DNA of 64,000 bases, taken from the NCBI GenBank assembly GCA_051294375.1, contig CM119271.1:4545353-4609352 (forward strand), written 5' to 3'. A program made the position numbers and the translations under genes. Positions 1 to 9,640 of this stretch are shown one piece after another (position 1 is the stretch's first letter; the number at the start of each line of letters is the position of its first letter). The DNA is from Paraspadella gotoi. Its lineage: Eukaryota > Chaetognatha. Under the pieces are notes generated by a model that did not search any database, had not been told where the DNA came from, and saw only the letters and a program-made list of their open reading frames with translations.

Positions 1-481
1 CCGCAAATGAGTCTCCAGCGAGCACGGGGGGTGCCGAGAAAACGCCGAGAAAATGCCGGAAAGAAAGTAACCGTCGAAAAACAAGTTTGAGCGAACGATG
101 CCGAACTATTCCATCGAAACTTGATTTCCAGCTAAATCACACACTTTTTAGTTAATCGTCCGATCCACTCATGAGCAAATAACGTTAAAAGCTAAGGGGT
201 ACGAACGAACTGACGGACGGACGGATGAATGGACGGATGAATGGACGGATGTTTTGGTTTTTTTTGGTTTTTTTTTGTATAATTTTTTACACAATTCGAT
301 GTTTTAAGATGATTTAAGAGACTGATCGATCAAACTATGGGGGCGACCGACGGACCGACAAAGTGATTCAAAGAGCCGGAATCTGGGATAATCAGATCCG
401 GCTAAAAAAATCGGCAGAGAGGAAAAAAGAAAATCCGGCACCATTAGGTCGATGAGGCTCTTAAGACTCAGAAAAGTCTGG

Positions 482-649
482 NNNNNNNNNNNNNNNNNNN
501 NNNNNNNNNNNNNNNNNNNNNNNNNNNNNNNNNNNNNNNNNNNNNNNNNNNNNNNNNNNNNNNNNNNNNNNNNNNNNNNNNNNNNNNNNNNNNNNNNNNN
601 NNNNNNNNNNNNNNNNNNNNNNNNNNNNNNNNNNNNNNNNNNNNNNNNN
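482..649. other. Assembly gap (168 N)
   Basis: Run of N between unique flanks. No feature can be called across it. Confidence 0.99.
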
Positions 650-941
650 GAAAGGAGGCAATGTCGGATGAACTAAAAAAAGTCACGAGATTTCAACGCA
701 GCGAATTTCCCGATCGGCTTAAAGTTGACGAGTCGCCAAAATAAAAAATTAGCTAATTAAAAATATTTTCGGGGGGAAAAAGGTGCGGAAGGACGACGAC
801 AAGAGACAGAGCGTGTGCCTTTGATTCCAATATTTTTTGAGTAAGATTACCTTAAATGGTCAGACTTATTACATAAAAACGTGATATTTTTAACTTTAAA
901 CGTGGAAATTATCCAATATCGTAGTAAAACAAAGAAACTCA

Positions 942-1154
942 ATGAAACGCATAATCAACCACATATTTTGGCTCGATTTCCAAATAAGAGTTGTAAAGGA
1001 AGAAAACAGAATAAAAGTAACCATTAAGAACACGCCACTAGAATTAAATGATTTTCTTTTTCGCGATGAAATCGGTTTTTTGATAAAATCGGTCCCTATT
1101 TTTACGATCAAAGCGGAAACGAACAACCGCCCGTTCCACGCGCCACTTTTGTAA
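942..1154 (+). CDS. Hypothetical 70-aa ORF, unproven
   Basis: An intact ATG-to-stop frame starting MKRIINHIFWLDF. Its amino-acid mix is balanced (hydrophobic, basic and acidic residues), unlike the repeat-driven frames that fill most of this window. I see no splice sites, promoter or recognisable domain, and the flanks are AT-rich. It could easily be a chance ORF. I do not recognise it. Confidence 0.15.
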   Translation: MKRIINHIFWLDFQIRVVKEENRIKVTIKNTPLELNDFLFRDEIGFLIKSVPIFTIKAETNNRPFHAPLL

Positions 1155-1457
1155 AAAAGCAAATGACAAAAAAAGCAAAATAAACTTCGAAAGAGCGAAT
1201 AATAATTTAAAAAGGGCGTTTAGCTAGCGAGAGCTGCGAAGGAGGCATAATAAAAAGATAGAAAAATAAAAAACCCGATCCGCGAATATCGAATTTCCGT
1301 TAAGGCCACGCCCCTTACACCCCTTTCCCTCTTTGGACCCCCCCCTGCTCTGGCCCATTTTTTTTTCGTGAATCGCTCAACGTTGTCAACAGATGGAGAC
1401 TCCGTCGATGTCGTTTGTTTCCTTCGTTGTCATCGTCATATTTCCTTGTCGTTGTTT

Positions 1458-1903
1458 CAGCCATTTTGTGTGTTCAGCTGAATTTATTTCGCCGTAGTCT
1501 TCGTCGTGTCGTTTTCATCGTCGTTATCGTCCTCAATTATCTCCTGTCGTTATTCAGCCATTTTGTGGTTTACCTGAATTGAATTCGCTGGACTCTTCGT
1601 CGTTGTCCCATTGTCTTCCTTGTCATTGTTTTCAGCCATTTTGGTGTTCAGCTGAATTGATTTTGCCGTAGTCTTCTTCTTCGTCGTTTTCGTCGTCGTT
1701 GTCGTCGTCGTTGTCGTCGTCCGTTGTCATCCTCATTGTCTTCCTTGTTCGTTGTTTCAGCCATTTTGTGTTCACCTGAATTGATTTCGCCGTACTCTTC
1801 GTAGTTGTAAAATTGTCGTCCGTCGTCGTGGTCCTCATTGTCCTTCCTCTTTGTTGTTTCAGCCATTTTGTTTGTTCAGCTGAATTGATTTCGCCGGTAC
1901 TCT

Positions 1904-1934
<31 letters not shown>

Positions 1935-1940
1935 TGTCCC
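1458..1940. repeat. Irregular minisatellite, units of about 78-125 bp
   Basis: The motif CAGCCATTTTGTG...TTCAGCTGAATT...TTCGCCG recurs with unit starts near 1458, 1555, 1633, 1758 and 1860. Each unit ends in a (TCG)n-rich tail of variable length. On the minus strand the units read in part as an acidic repeat containing GEINSAEHKMAETT, but frames slip between units, so I treat it as non-coding. Confidence 0.75.
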
Positions 1941-1979
1941 CGTCGTCGAAAAGGCGATGATAAATACAAAAAGACGAAA

Positions 1980-3412
1980 ATAGCGTCTTCGATTTATCAT
2001 ATTCGCCCTTGTCGTTGTCGTTGTCGTCGTCGTCGTCGTCGTTGTTTTCGTCTTCTCCGTCGATCTTCTATGCCATTGTCAACTGCAGTAATGCACTTGA
2101 ATCGTTATCGTCGTTCTTAATGGTCGATGGACCCTTTTTTTTTCTCGTTCCTTTTCCTTCCTTCCNNNNNNNNNNNNNNNNNNNNNNNNNNNNNNNNNNN
2201 NNNNNNNNNNNNNNNNNNNNNNNNNNNNNNNNNNNNNNNNNNNNNNNNNNNNNNNNNNNNNNNNNNNNNNNNNNNNNNNNNNNNNNNNNNNNNNNNNNNN
2301 NNNNNNNNNNNNNNNNNNNNNNNNNNNNNNNNNNNNNNNNNNNNNNNNNNNNNNNNNNNNNNNNNNNNNNNNNNNNNNCTTTTTTTTTCGTTCCTTTTTT
2401 CCTTCCTTCCCTTTTTTCTCCCCCGCGCTTTCTTCCTTTTGAGTTTTGACCTTTTTATTTCTCGATCGTTTCCTTCTTTTCCTTTTTTCTTTTCTTTTTT
2501 CTCACTTTCTTTTAGTTTCTTCCTTCTCTCTTGTTACCTTCTTTATTCATTTTTTTATATTTCAGTTTCATCAAATTTTTACCAGACTAAATTCTATTTC
2601 TGATCGCGACATTTCAATGAAAACTTATTTATAGTCGAAAACCTTTATCTTTAATATATTTAACGAAATCCCAACGAGAAAGTTCGACAAAAAGGTTTCC
2701 CTCGAATTTTCTTTCTTTTTTTGATTAATCGATTCGTATCTAATCGTTCACACTCGAGTTTCGCACGTGATTAATTCACAACAAATCCCAACATCACGTT
2801 GTTTTTTATTTGTTGATTTGTTTTTTGGGTTTTTTTTTCGTGGGTTTTTTGTCGCAGTTGGTAATTAATTAACGAAGCAGATTCCACCAGTTTTTTGGGA
2901 ATGAATTGCAGTTGGTTAAGTTGTTTATACATACAAAGTTTTATGTTTGGATAATATTAATAATTTGGCGAGGCTCAAACGGTAAAGGTTATTTTGGTTG
3001 GTTACGCTCAAAGGTAAGTAAAAGGTTACGTGGGTGAGAAACTTGGATCCACTCACCACTGAGATTCACCGCTCACCCGTAGTTAAATAGAGGAAGATTA
3101 TTTTTTTTACATTATATGTCATAATTTAAAAACACCTGATTTACTTCTCACGACAGCGAGTTATCAGTCAGTTTTGAATACCGTTAGTTTTAATTAGTTT
3201 ACAATAGTTTTAAGTTTTAGTTTTAATAAATTTTTGACTTAATAATAATAAAACACACAAATTTTATTTCAGGAATCCATTTTTATAAAATAATTTTAAC
3301 TTCAAAATTATTACTAATCTTTTTCTAAGTCAGCCACCTATATTTTTAATTTGCTTTATATCAATTACCCCCTAATCACGAAAATCACCGATCGTCGAGG
3401 GGAAAAAAACTT
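1980..3412. other. Low-complexity and AT-rich DNA, no gene seen
   Basis: Holds a (GTC)n run, a C/T-rich stretch interrupted by a 213-bp gap (2166-2378), and AT-rich sequence up to the first exon of the gene at 3558. An imperfect hairpin GGTGAG...CTCACC lies near 3030-3058. Nothing coding is supported. Confidence 0.6.
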
Positions 3413-3557
3413 TTGAACCTCCGAGCCATTTCAGTCGCTGAAATTCGACTTCCAAAAATTAAAGAATTAAATTATCGAAGTCCGAATTTAATTCGTATTT
3501 CAGAAATAATTAATTATAACCAATCAAACACCCAAAAAAAAAAAATAAATTCAAGAG

Positions 3558-3822
3558 ATGCGCGTGGAATCGAACCGGCCGCGTTTTTGGATCTCGATTG
3601 CCCTTTTGTTGCTGGCTCAACTCTCTCATCCCGCCATCTGCGCTCCGAGATGGAATTCGCCAAACAAAAGGGGAAGCTGGATCGAAGAGGAAATCGAGCG
3701 TCGGAGGAGGAAGAAGCATTTTTCCTTTGGATGGAATATCGAGGGAGAAGAATTTCTCGACGACAAACAACAACAACGACGACGACTTTTACCGACTGGG
3801 TCACCAAGATGAATCTTGCGAG
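3558..3822 (+). CDS. Exon 1 of a secreted protein of unknown family (signal peptide)
   Basis: The first ATG opens a frame MRVESNRPRFW followed by a hydrophobic core ISIALLLLAQLSHPAICA, a classic cleavable signal peptide with a likely cut after ICA. The mature N-terminus is charged (SWIEEEIERRRRKKHF, then EGEEFLDD). The open frame is lost at a trinucleotide run near 3765: AAAC in place of AAC moves it by one base. Removing one A would continue it as an Asn/Asp-rich stretch and then FYRLGHQDESCE, ending exactly at a good donor (GAG|GTTAAT). I therefore extend the exon to 3822 and treat the extra A as an error or a null allele. As written, the frame stops at 3812. The next exon is reached across a gap. 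Confidence 0.7.
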
Positions 3823-3904
3823 GTTAATGTTGAAGCTAATGAAACGTGATGTTTCAATTGTAGAAAAATCTTTTGTATTCTCTACGCCTGCGTGGTCGCG
3901 CGTT

Positions 3905-4086
3905 NNNNNNNNNNNNNNNNNNNNNNNNNNNNNNNNNNNNNNNNNNNNNNNNNNNNNNNNNNNNNNNNNNNNNNNNNNNNNNNNNNNNNNNNNNNNNNNN
4001 NNNNNNNNNNNNNNNNNNNNNNNNNNNNNNNNNNNNNNNNNNNNNNNNNNNNNNNNNNNNNNNNNNNNNNNNNNNNNNNNNNNNNN
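3905..4086. other. Assembly gap inside the first intron
   Basis: 182 N between exon 1 and exon 2. It may hide the acceptor and the start of exon 2, or one more exon. Confidence 0.99.
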
Positions 4087-4238
4087 CGACTCCGCAACCT
4101 TACAGCGCCCTCATCACGATCGGCAAAAACCTTCTCAAGGGACTCAAGATAATCGGCACGATTTCCGGCGCGACCTGTCTCTCTCTCTCGGTCGCTTCTC
4201 TGGTCAACTGCGGGGGACTCACCCACGACGCTTGTCGG
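4087..4238 (+). CDS. Exon 2 (5' end in gap) of the secreted protein gene
   Basis: Reads TPQPYSALITIGKNLLKGLK and then a roughly 20-residue hydrophobic stretch containing IIGTISGATCLSLSVASLV, followed by NCGGLTHDACR. It ends in phase 0 at a strong donor, CGG|GTAAGT. The hydrophobic run could be a membrane segment or a buried amphipathic helix. Three cysteines lie in or next to it, which fits an oxidised extracellular protein. The acceptor is hidden in the gap, so the true start is unknown. Confidence 0.75.
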
Positions 4239-4319
4239 GTAAGTTTCGGGTGGCTTTTCGGGGCTCTCTTTTCCAAAAGCGCCCAATTTCTGTTCCTTAT
4301 TACCTACTTTATTTTAATT

Positions 4320-4560
4320 TTAATTTTAAATCCTAATATACATACACAAAATCCAAAATCCTAAGCCAAACCATATTTCCGAACCCTAATCCCTAATCCA
4401 AACCTAATTCTTAACTCGAACCCTAATTCCTAATCTTTATCCCTATCCCTTAACCCTAATCCCTGACCCTAATCATTAACTTAATCCTTAAACCTAATCG
4501 CTAATCTAATCCTATTCCTCAACCATAATATTTAACTTAATTTTTAATTGTAAATTTAAA
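4320..4560. repeat. Degenerate CCCTAA/CCTAAT tract (telomere-like)
   Basis: About 240 bp inside an intron dominated by variants of CCCTAAT, CCTAACC and CTTAATCC. The unit is 6-8 bp and strongly degenerate, on the C-rich strand. It resembles interstitial telomere-type repeat (TTAGGG or TTAGG) but no pure array is present. Confidence 0.6.
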
Positions 4561-4659
4561 ATGAAACGAGGCGTTTTGGGGAAATTTACGGCTGGTTTTT
4601 TTCATCGTGTAGGTAAAACTTTTCTCAACCCTCTTTCACCCCCCCCCAACCCGGGCCAG

Positions 4660-4843
4660 CGCTACAAGGATATCAAATCGTCCATGGATCATCTGAAGGA
4701 GACGGCGTCTCTCGCGTTGGACGAAAACGCGGAACTTCGTCGTCTCAACGCGACCAACAGACAAATTCTGTCTCAGTTGGAGACGATCAAGATTAAGATG
4801 GAACTCATTGTGGAGAAGAACGCGGAGATGATGGAAGCCATGG
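4660..4843 (+). CDS. Exon 3 of the secreted protein gene (helical)
   Basis: Acceptor GGGCCAG|CGC enters in phase 0, matching exon 2, and the donor ATGG|GTATTT leaves in phase 1. About 61 residues start RYKDIKSSMDHLKETASL and continue with strong heptad-like spacing of Leu, Ile and Met among charged residues (ENAELRRLN, LSQLETIKIKMELI). This predicts one or two long amphipathic helices or a coiled coil. No cysteine is present. Confidence 0.85.
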
Positions 4844-5031
4844 GTATTTTGTTCGATGATGAACAATATAATATTTAAGTAAATACTTAATAGTTTTATG
4901 CTTGGGTATTTCAAAGTAAAGGCATTACGCGATCGTTTGCTTTTAACAAACTGCAAATCAATCGACCAGCTTCGATGGAGTTGCTTACGCTCTTTAGTTT
5001 TTCGTCACAAGTTTAGCTCACTCTCCACCAG

Positions 5032-5153
5032 GGGTGCTGCGCTTCAACGAGACTCCTACCGACATGAGGCCGGACGAAACAAAAGACGAATACGACGTCG
5101 AGTTGCAAAAGAAAAAGTTGGTCATCGAAACTGACATGGAACAATACGTCAAT
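5032..5153 (+). CDS. Exon 4 of the secreted protein gene
   Basis: Acceptor CCACCAG|GG completes the glycine codon split from exon 3, so the phases agree. The exon ends in phase 0 at AAT|GTGAGT. It reads GVLRFNETPTDMRPDETKDE, then YDVELQKKKLVIETDMEQ. The charged first half looks like a loop and the second half helical. NET is a possible N-glycosylation sequon. Confidence 0.85.
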
Positions 5154-5341
5154 GTGAGTTTAGAGAGAAGGCGAAAAGGTATTTATTTGGAATAATCACG
5201 TCCGGTAATCGCGTTGTTGTTCTATGGACGAGGGAGTCCACCCTCAGGTCCCCGCTCCGCTATGAAATTGGTACAACCAATATAAAGACTATGCATTCAT
5301 TAAATTCTTTATCTTGTCGTTGACTTTAAATAAGCTATGCC

Positions 5342-5375
5342 GGCTATGGTCGTTTAAGGCCTCCAGCCCTCTTAC
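5342..5375. repeat. Short repeat shared with 60.6 kb
   Basis: GGCTNTGGTNGTTTAAGGCC followed by TCCANCNCTCTTAC is present here and at 60,594-60,617 with few mismatches, inside an intron of the secreted protein gene. It may be a fragment of a dispersed element; both copies can be read on the minus strand as FCKxxGGLKxP. Confidence 0.5.
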
Positions 5376-5518
5376 AAAAGACTATTTTATCCAGTAATTT
5401 TTGGAGTGTGCCCTATAACTTCCACCATCAATTTTCAGTGAATCACTGTACACATTTCCCGCGCTTGTGAAACCCCTCACTTTTTTTTTCACACCTCCCC
5501 TTCAAACTTCCCGACAAG

Positions 5519-5696
5519 TCTCTCCAAGATCGCATATCCCGCATGGGCGGCGGCGAATCCGCCGCCTTCGCCGCCGTCGCCGGCGTCTCTCTCATGGTGC
5601 AACTCATGCCCGCCTTCCTGCGGGGGATCAGGCGTTTGCACTTGGCCAAAATCAATGTCAATGACCTCAACGTGGTCGTCAAGTCGCCCACATCGG
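5519..5696 (+). CDS. Exon 5 of the secreted protein gene (second hydrophobic segment)
   Basis: Acceptor CGACAAG|TCT enters in phase 0, as exon 4 requires. The donor TCGG|GTATCG leaves in phase 1. It reads SLQDRISRMGGGESAAFAAV and continues with AGVSLMVQLMPAFLRGI, a second hydrophobic stretch of about 20 residues, then RRLHLAKINVNDLNVVVK. Two hydrophobic segments on either side of a helical charged region are the main structural mark of this protein. The exon is clearly more GC-rich than its introns. Confidence 0.85.
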
Positions 5697-5824
5697 GTAT
5701 CGATTGAGAATGATTGATTGATTTGATAGAATAAGCAATTTTCAGAATGATTAATCGTCTTACTGATTTTTTGGTTGATCGTCCGTTTGATGGATGGGGA
5801 TGATAGATTGATTGAATCATTCGT

Positions 5825-6050
5825 TCAGTCATTCCTTCATTCATTCAGTCAATAATTCATTCATTCATTCATTCACTAATACTAGATGAGTATTGACTGA
5901 ATGATTGAATAATTGATTAATCGATTTGTATTTATTCATTTATGCATTTATTCATTCATTATTTATTTATAGACTGAATGATTGCTCATCAGCTTTATTT
6001 ATTAATTAATTAATTAATTAATCAATTTCCTTATTGATTGATTTACTTAA
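5825..6050. repeat. (ATTC)n/(GATT)n/(TTTA)n tetranucleotide tract in intron
   Basis: Runs of CATTCATTCATT, GATTGATT and TTATTTAT alternate over about 220 bp directly upstream of exon 6. Confidence 0.85.
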
Positions 6051-6067
6051 TTGCCAACCATCTCAAG

Positions 6068-6282
6068 GAGTGAGCATGGCCGTCAACATGAAGACCGGCA
6101 AGAACTACTTCGTCGAAGTCTCCAAGGGCACGGTGACCAAAGTGTTGGGCAAGGTGGGCAAGGACGGCGGCATGGGAGGCATGTTCGACATCTTCGCCTC
6201 CAAATCGACGAAGACGAAGATAAACGAATTTCTCGCTGAGGAAAAGATGATTCACAGCCGGAGCAGAGTGGGCAAGGCCGGG
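6068..6282 (+). CDS. Exon 6 of the secreted protein gene
   Basis: Acceptor CTCAAG|GA completes a glycine codon split from exon 5. The donor GGG|GTAAGT leaves in phase 0. About 72 residues begin GVSMAVNMKTGKNYFVEVSK, with a Gly-rich middle (GKVGKDGGMGGMFDIF) and a helical tail (STKTKINEFLAEEKM). Five consecutive exons (2 to 6) join with no phase conflict, which is strong evidence of a real gene. After this point the frame becomes damaged. Confidence 0.85.
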
Positions 6283-6552
6283 GTAAGTGAAAGGGGGAGA
6301 CTGAGGTAAGTTTTTGGGAAGACTTACTAGTGACCAAGCAGGGTCGGAGAGTGGCTAAATAGGGTTTGGCTTAGAAAATTTGTCATGAAGGAACGTTTAA
6401 AACGAGATTCCTATTGTAAATAATGTTGTTTTAAATAACATACAGAATAACAAATGCTTAAATTTTATTAGTAATTTGTTTTAAATTTTAACCAAAAACC
6501 ATTTCGCGTCGGAAAGGTGAAAATGCACGAATGCCAATTTGGTAAAAATTAG

Positions 6553-6612
6553 CCGATTTGGACGAAAGACATGGACAAGATTGAGCTGGACGAGTTTCTG
6601 AGCGAAGTTTGA
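6553..6612 (+). CDS. Exon 7 or gene 3' end: in-frame TGA
   Basis: A weak acceptor TTAG|CCG enters in phase 0, as exon 6 requires. It reads PIWTKDMDKIELDEFLSEV and then TGA. Reading past the TGA, the exon would reach a donor (GAAG|GTATGG) in phase 1, which is the phase needed by the next exon-like block at 7046. Either the gene ends here, or TGA is a sequence error or nonsense change. The tail DKIELDEFLSE resembles the exon 6 tail TKINEFLAEE, so it could also be a duplicated piece of exon 6. Confidence 0.5.
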   Translation, partial: PIWTKDMDKIELDEFLSEV

Positions 6613-7045
6613 AGGACGAAAGAAGGTATGGCTAATCAATAGGAAAAAGAGTTGGAATTTTTTGGTATTTGATCTATAAGCCGATCGGGGGAGGATTGAA
6701 TAAGAATAAGAAGGATAAAAATACAGAATATAAGAATTATAAGAATATAAGAATAAAAAGAATATTACAATATAAGAATAAAGCACATTTTATCAATGAC
6801 TTGAATTTGAATTTGTTCAATCTTTTAACTTTTTGCATCAAGGGCGGCACAACTTCTCGACCAGTGACAACAACAAACCGAAAATTGGTTAAAACGGCGC
6901 CAAACAAAGGCAAGACTGCTGGATTGTTTTTTTTGTTTTTGAGGTGTTTTGTTTTAGTTTTTTGTTTTTTGTGTTTTGTTTTTAATGTGGGTTGGTGTCG
7001 TTGTTGTCTCGAATTGTTCCACCTAATTCCCTTCAACTCTCCCAG

Positions 7046-7143
7046 GTCGCTGGCATCCATGTCCAAATGACCTTGCAGAGATTCAAACCGTGTGGAAAGT
7101 TTTCAGCGAAAAGTCAGAGAATTCTCTTGAAGGCAGTGATCAG
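7046..7143 (+). CDS. Exon-like block: RWHPCPNDLAE...
   Basis: A good acceptor (CAACTCTCCCAG) is followed by a frame reading RWHPCPNDLAEIQTVWKVFS, then EKSENSLEGSDQ, and a donor CAG|GTGTCG in phase 0. Entry is in phase 1, matching the run-on reading of the 6553 block. Probably a true exon of the same gene. A second donor (CAG|GTGGAT) 33 bases downstream is also usable in frame. Confidence 0.5.
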
Positions 7144-7344
7144 GTGTCGATCGGAAAAACCGAGAGATCTAGGCAGGTGGATAGGTGAAGTAGATCACGC
7201 TGCTGTCTGAGGAAGTTTCCGAAGCAGCGTTTTACAAATTGGCTTATTGAACTTATTTGTCAAATTATCCTATATAGTACTAACATTATTCGTCATTGAC
7301 TTCACATTTCGTGATTTTGAATTTCCGGTCGACGATTCGACAGG

Positions 7345-7436
7345 AATGCAAAAATCGGTTTAAAGCGATCTCGGTGCCTCCATGAGCGCCGCCTCCATCG
7401 CCAGTTGTGCGTTCACCAATACATCCACACCATCTC
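7345..7436 (+). pseudogene. Exon-like block with a frame slip
   Basis: After an acceptor TCGACAG, one frame reads NAKIGLK, then a single extra C shifts it to DLGASMSAASIASCAFTNTS. The small-residue-rich hydrophobic run loosely recalls exon 2 of the gene (SVASLVNC). No good donor is visible. Damaged exon or uncorrected sequence. Confidence 0.35.
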
Positions 7437-7743
7437 AAAGTTTTTCTTTTCTTATTCTGAAAAATTTAATTTGGAAAAATGTAATATTTTAAATGTAGAG
7501 AAACGCGCAACAACCCCGGTAAAGGGTTTTATGATTTTTTATTCTTAAAATGTAATAACTTGTAGTAAATCTTTTTAATCTGGTTACTCCGATTTCAGTC
7601 ATTCTACGATTCTACCAATACCAAACAAGTATTATCAGCCTATAAGTCAACGAACAATCAGGGTCGCATCATAAATCAATCAATTGATAATAGTCTAATT
7701 AATCATCATCAATCTGCACTTTGCCCTTCATTTTGTCATACAG

Positions 7744-7961
7744 GCGCCTGAGTGTAAGACGTCAAATTAGAGAACACTTCGGGCAACATCGAAGAAGCTC
7801 AGTTCCACTCTGTAGATCAGTCGAAGAGTGGAACATCTCTTTTCATTCGCCGGTCTGCAGAAGGAGCTCTTCAAAGAATTTGACTTTAGACCTCCATCGC
7901 GCGATGGTCAAGTTTTTCTCCAACGCGTCGTTCTTCGAAGACTCCGATTTGAAACAGGGGG
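7744..7961 (+). pseudogene. Exon-like block with several frame slips
   Basis: Follows an acceptor CATACAG. Protein-like segments occur in all three frames in succession: APECKTS, then ENTSGNIEEAQFHSVDQS, then EEWNISF, then FAGLQKELFKEFDF, then HRAMVKFFSNASFFEDSDLK. Each switch needs one missing or extra base. The expected donor after AAACAG is also off by a base (GGGG instead of GT). This fits an error-rich read or a decaying exon better than chance. Confidence 0.45.
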
Positions 7962-8324
7962 CTTTTTTCTGGATAATCGTTTATCGGACAATTGTATGCG
8001 TCCTATTTTGAAAAGAGCATAGATAGCGTGCTAGTTAAGCGAGAATTAGAAAATTATTATATGGTCTTAGTTTCTAAGTTAACTGTCAATATTCAAATTT
8101 ATTTTCGTTATTTACATGTTTATCTTATTACGCTTCTTGAGACAGTTCCGTCGCGGTACCGTTCATTTCTTCATTAGATCTCAGGGGCTAAAAAACTTAA
8201 TTGAGTCTTAGACAGAGAAATAGTTGGAAGAGCTGTGAAATAACAGTTCATCGTATAACACTTGAGCGTGATTAAACGAATAAATAAAGTTACAATTAAT
8301 TAAAAACTTTTTCTTTTCTTCCAG

Positions 8325-8399
8325 CAATCTTACAAAGTTTCAAACCGGAGCCATCCACAGATAGGAGTCGCGATAAGAGACACCGAAAGTTCAGATTAG
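8325..8399 (+). CDS. Possible exon, frame uncertain
   Basis: A strong acceptor (CTTTTTCTTTTCTTCCAG) and a donor TTAG|GTTAAT bound 75 bases. Two frames are usable: QSYKVSNRSHPQIGVAIRD and ILQSFKPEPSTDRSRDKRHR. The splice sites are better evidence than the protein. Confidence 0.35.
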   Translation, partial: QSYKVSNRSHPQIGVAIRDTESSD

Positions 8400-8479
8400 G
8401 TTAATGAAGCAGACAAGAAAATGGCGAGCGATCCTAATATCTCGGACCACAGCTAATTACTTCTCAAAAATTGTCGCAG

Positions 8480-8540
8480 GAATTTGTGATAAAGTTAAGC
8501 AACAATGGACGGAATGCATATTCCGGCAATCTTTATACAC
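8480..8540 (+). CDS. Possible small exon: EFVIKLSNNGRNAYSGN...
   Basis: Acceptor TTGTCGCAG and donor ACAC|GTAGAT frame a 61-base block reading EFVIKLSNNGRNAYSGNLYT without interruption, entry phase 0 and exit phase 1. NGRN contains no sequon. No independent support. Confidence 0.35.
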
Positions 8541-8686
8541 GTAGATCCGAAGCGATAGTGGAGTGATTATGACATATCAGATAAACAATAGCCTTACTCA
8601 AGCTTTGATCGGCGTTAATTCTATAACGGCGAGTCTGTAATGAATTTCATAACACCCAGTCATTATTAATTTTCCTTTTTCTTCAG

Positions 8687-8797
8687 AAACTGCTCACTGA
8701 GGGCTCAGTGGCTATGTTACCGAAGCATCTGCGGGTACGGCACGAGAATTTACAATCAAAGTCGAAGTTTCAAAACTTTGAGTCAAGTCTGCAATAA
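8687..8797 (+). CDS. Possible exon or alternative 3' end
   Basis: An excellent acceptor (TTTTCCTTTTTCTTCAG) opens a frame KLLTEGSVAMLPKHLRVRHE, then NLQSKSKFQNFESSLQ, ending at TAA. The stop overlaps an AATAAA hexamer (8793-8798), so this could be an alternative terminal exon. A donor (CGG|GTACGG) inside it would allow splicing onward. Its entry phase does not match the 8480 block. Confidence 0.4.
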   Translation, partial: KLLTEGSVAMLPKHLRVRHENLQSKSKFQNFESSLQ

Positions 8798-9128
8798 AGA
8801 AACGCTTATTCCTTGTGTTTAAGACATTTGCAGAAACCTCAGGGACGCTAATTTAAGAAGTAAACATGAAATCACCAGTAAAAAATAGGCATCACTAAAC
8901 TACGTTTTAAATGAATATTCGACTAGGGGTTAAAGTTACATTTCATTTACTTTATCGTTCATAATTTTTTCATTATCGTATTTTTCGTGACGACTTCTTA
9001 TTTCTTTTCTTTTTCTCTTCTCTTCTCTTCCTCTTCTCTTCTCTCTTCATCTTCTCATTCTACTTCGTCTTCTCTTCTCTTCTCTCTTCTTCTCTTCTCT
9101 TCTTTTTCTCTTCTCGGCATCGTCGAAG

Positions 9129-9223
9129 GCACCTTCGAGATTCTCTACGAAAATTGCGGAAAAAACTTCGAAAAGACTGAATGAGTACAAACAAACTACC
9201 CGCTGACAGCTGCATTAGAAAAG
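9129..9223 (+). CDS. Exon-like block before the terminal exons, one frame slip
   Basis: A long C/T tract (8990-9115) ends in an acceptor near GTCGAAG. One frame reads GTFEILYENCGKNFEKTE and stops. Shifted by one base, the sequence continues STNKLPADSCIRK to a donor AAAAG|GTACAG in phase 1, which matches the next exon exactly. An in-frame ATG at 9181 could instead be the start of a separate short gene with the two exons below. Confidence 0.45.
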
Positions 9224-9298
9224 GTACAGTTTTTTATTTTTCAAATTGAACTGAAATTAAACTACGACGACCCCTTAAAAGTAGTTTTCTTCTTTCAG

Positions 9299-9456
9299 GT
9301 ATTTATCAAGGACCAGTTAAGCTTTGGGACCGGTACATGGAGTCCTCTGGAACTGTGGTCATTGGCGATCGAGTCAGAAATGCCATCAGGACGGCCGTGG
9401 ACTTTTGGGGATCCTCGGTGGACAAAACGAATCGAAACATCGTCAAACTGCTTAAA
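9299..9456 (+). CDS. Penultimate exon: GIYQGPVKLWDRYMESSG...
   Basis: Acceptor TCTTTCAG|GT completes a glycine codon from the previous block. The donor AAA|GTAAAG leaves in phase 0. About 52 clean residues: IYQGPVKLWDRYMESSGTVV, then IGDRVRNAIRTAVDFWGSS and VDKTNRNIVKLLK. The pattern is helical, with a Trp and Tyr cluster. No family recognised. Confidence 0.75.
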
Positions 9457-9459
9457 GTA

Positions 9460-9608
9460 AAGGGAAAGAAAGAAAGAAAGAAAGAAAGACAAGAAAGAAA
9501 GAAAGAAAAAAAGAAAGAAAAAAAGACAAGAAAGAAAGACAAGAAAAAAAAGAAAGAAAGACGAATTGAAGAATGACAAATATAGTAAATTGACATTTTA
9601 TAATGAAT

Positions 9609-9639
<31 letters not shown>

Positions 9640-9640
9640 T
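9460..9640. repeat. (GAAA)n then (TTTA)n in the last intron
   Basis: GAAA-rich run to about 9560, then ATTTATTT repeats from 9602 up to the gap. Confidence 0.9.
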
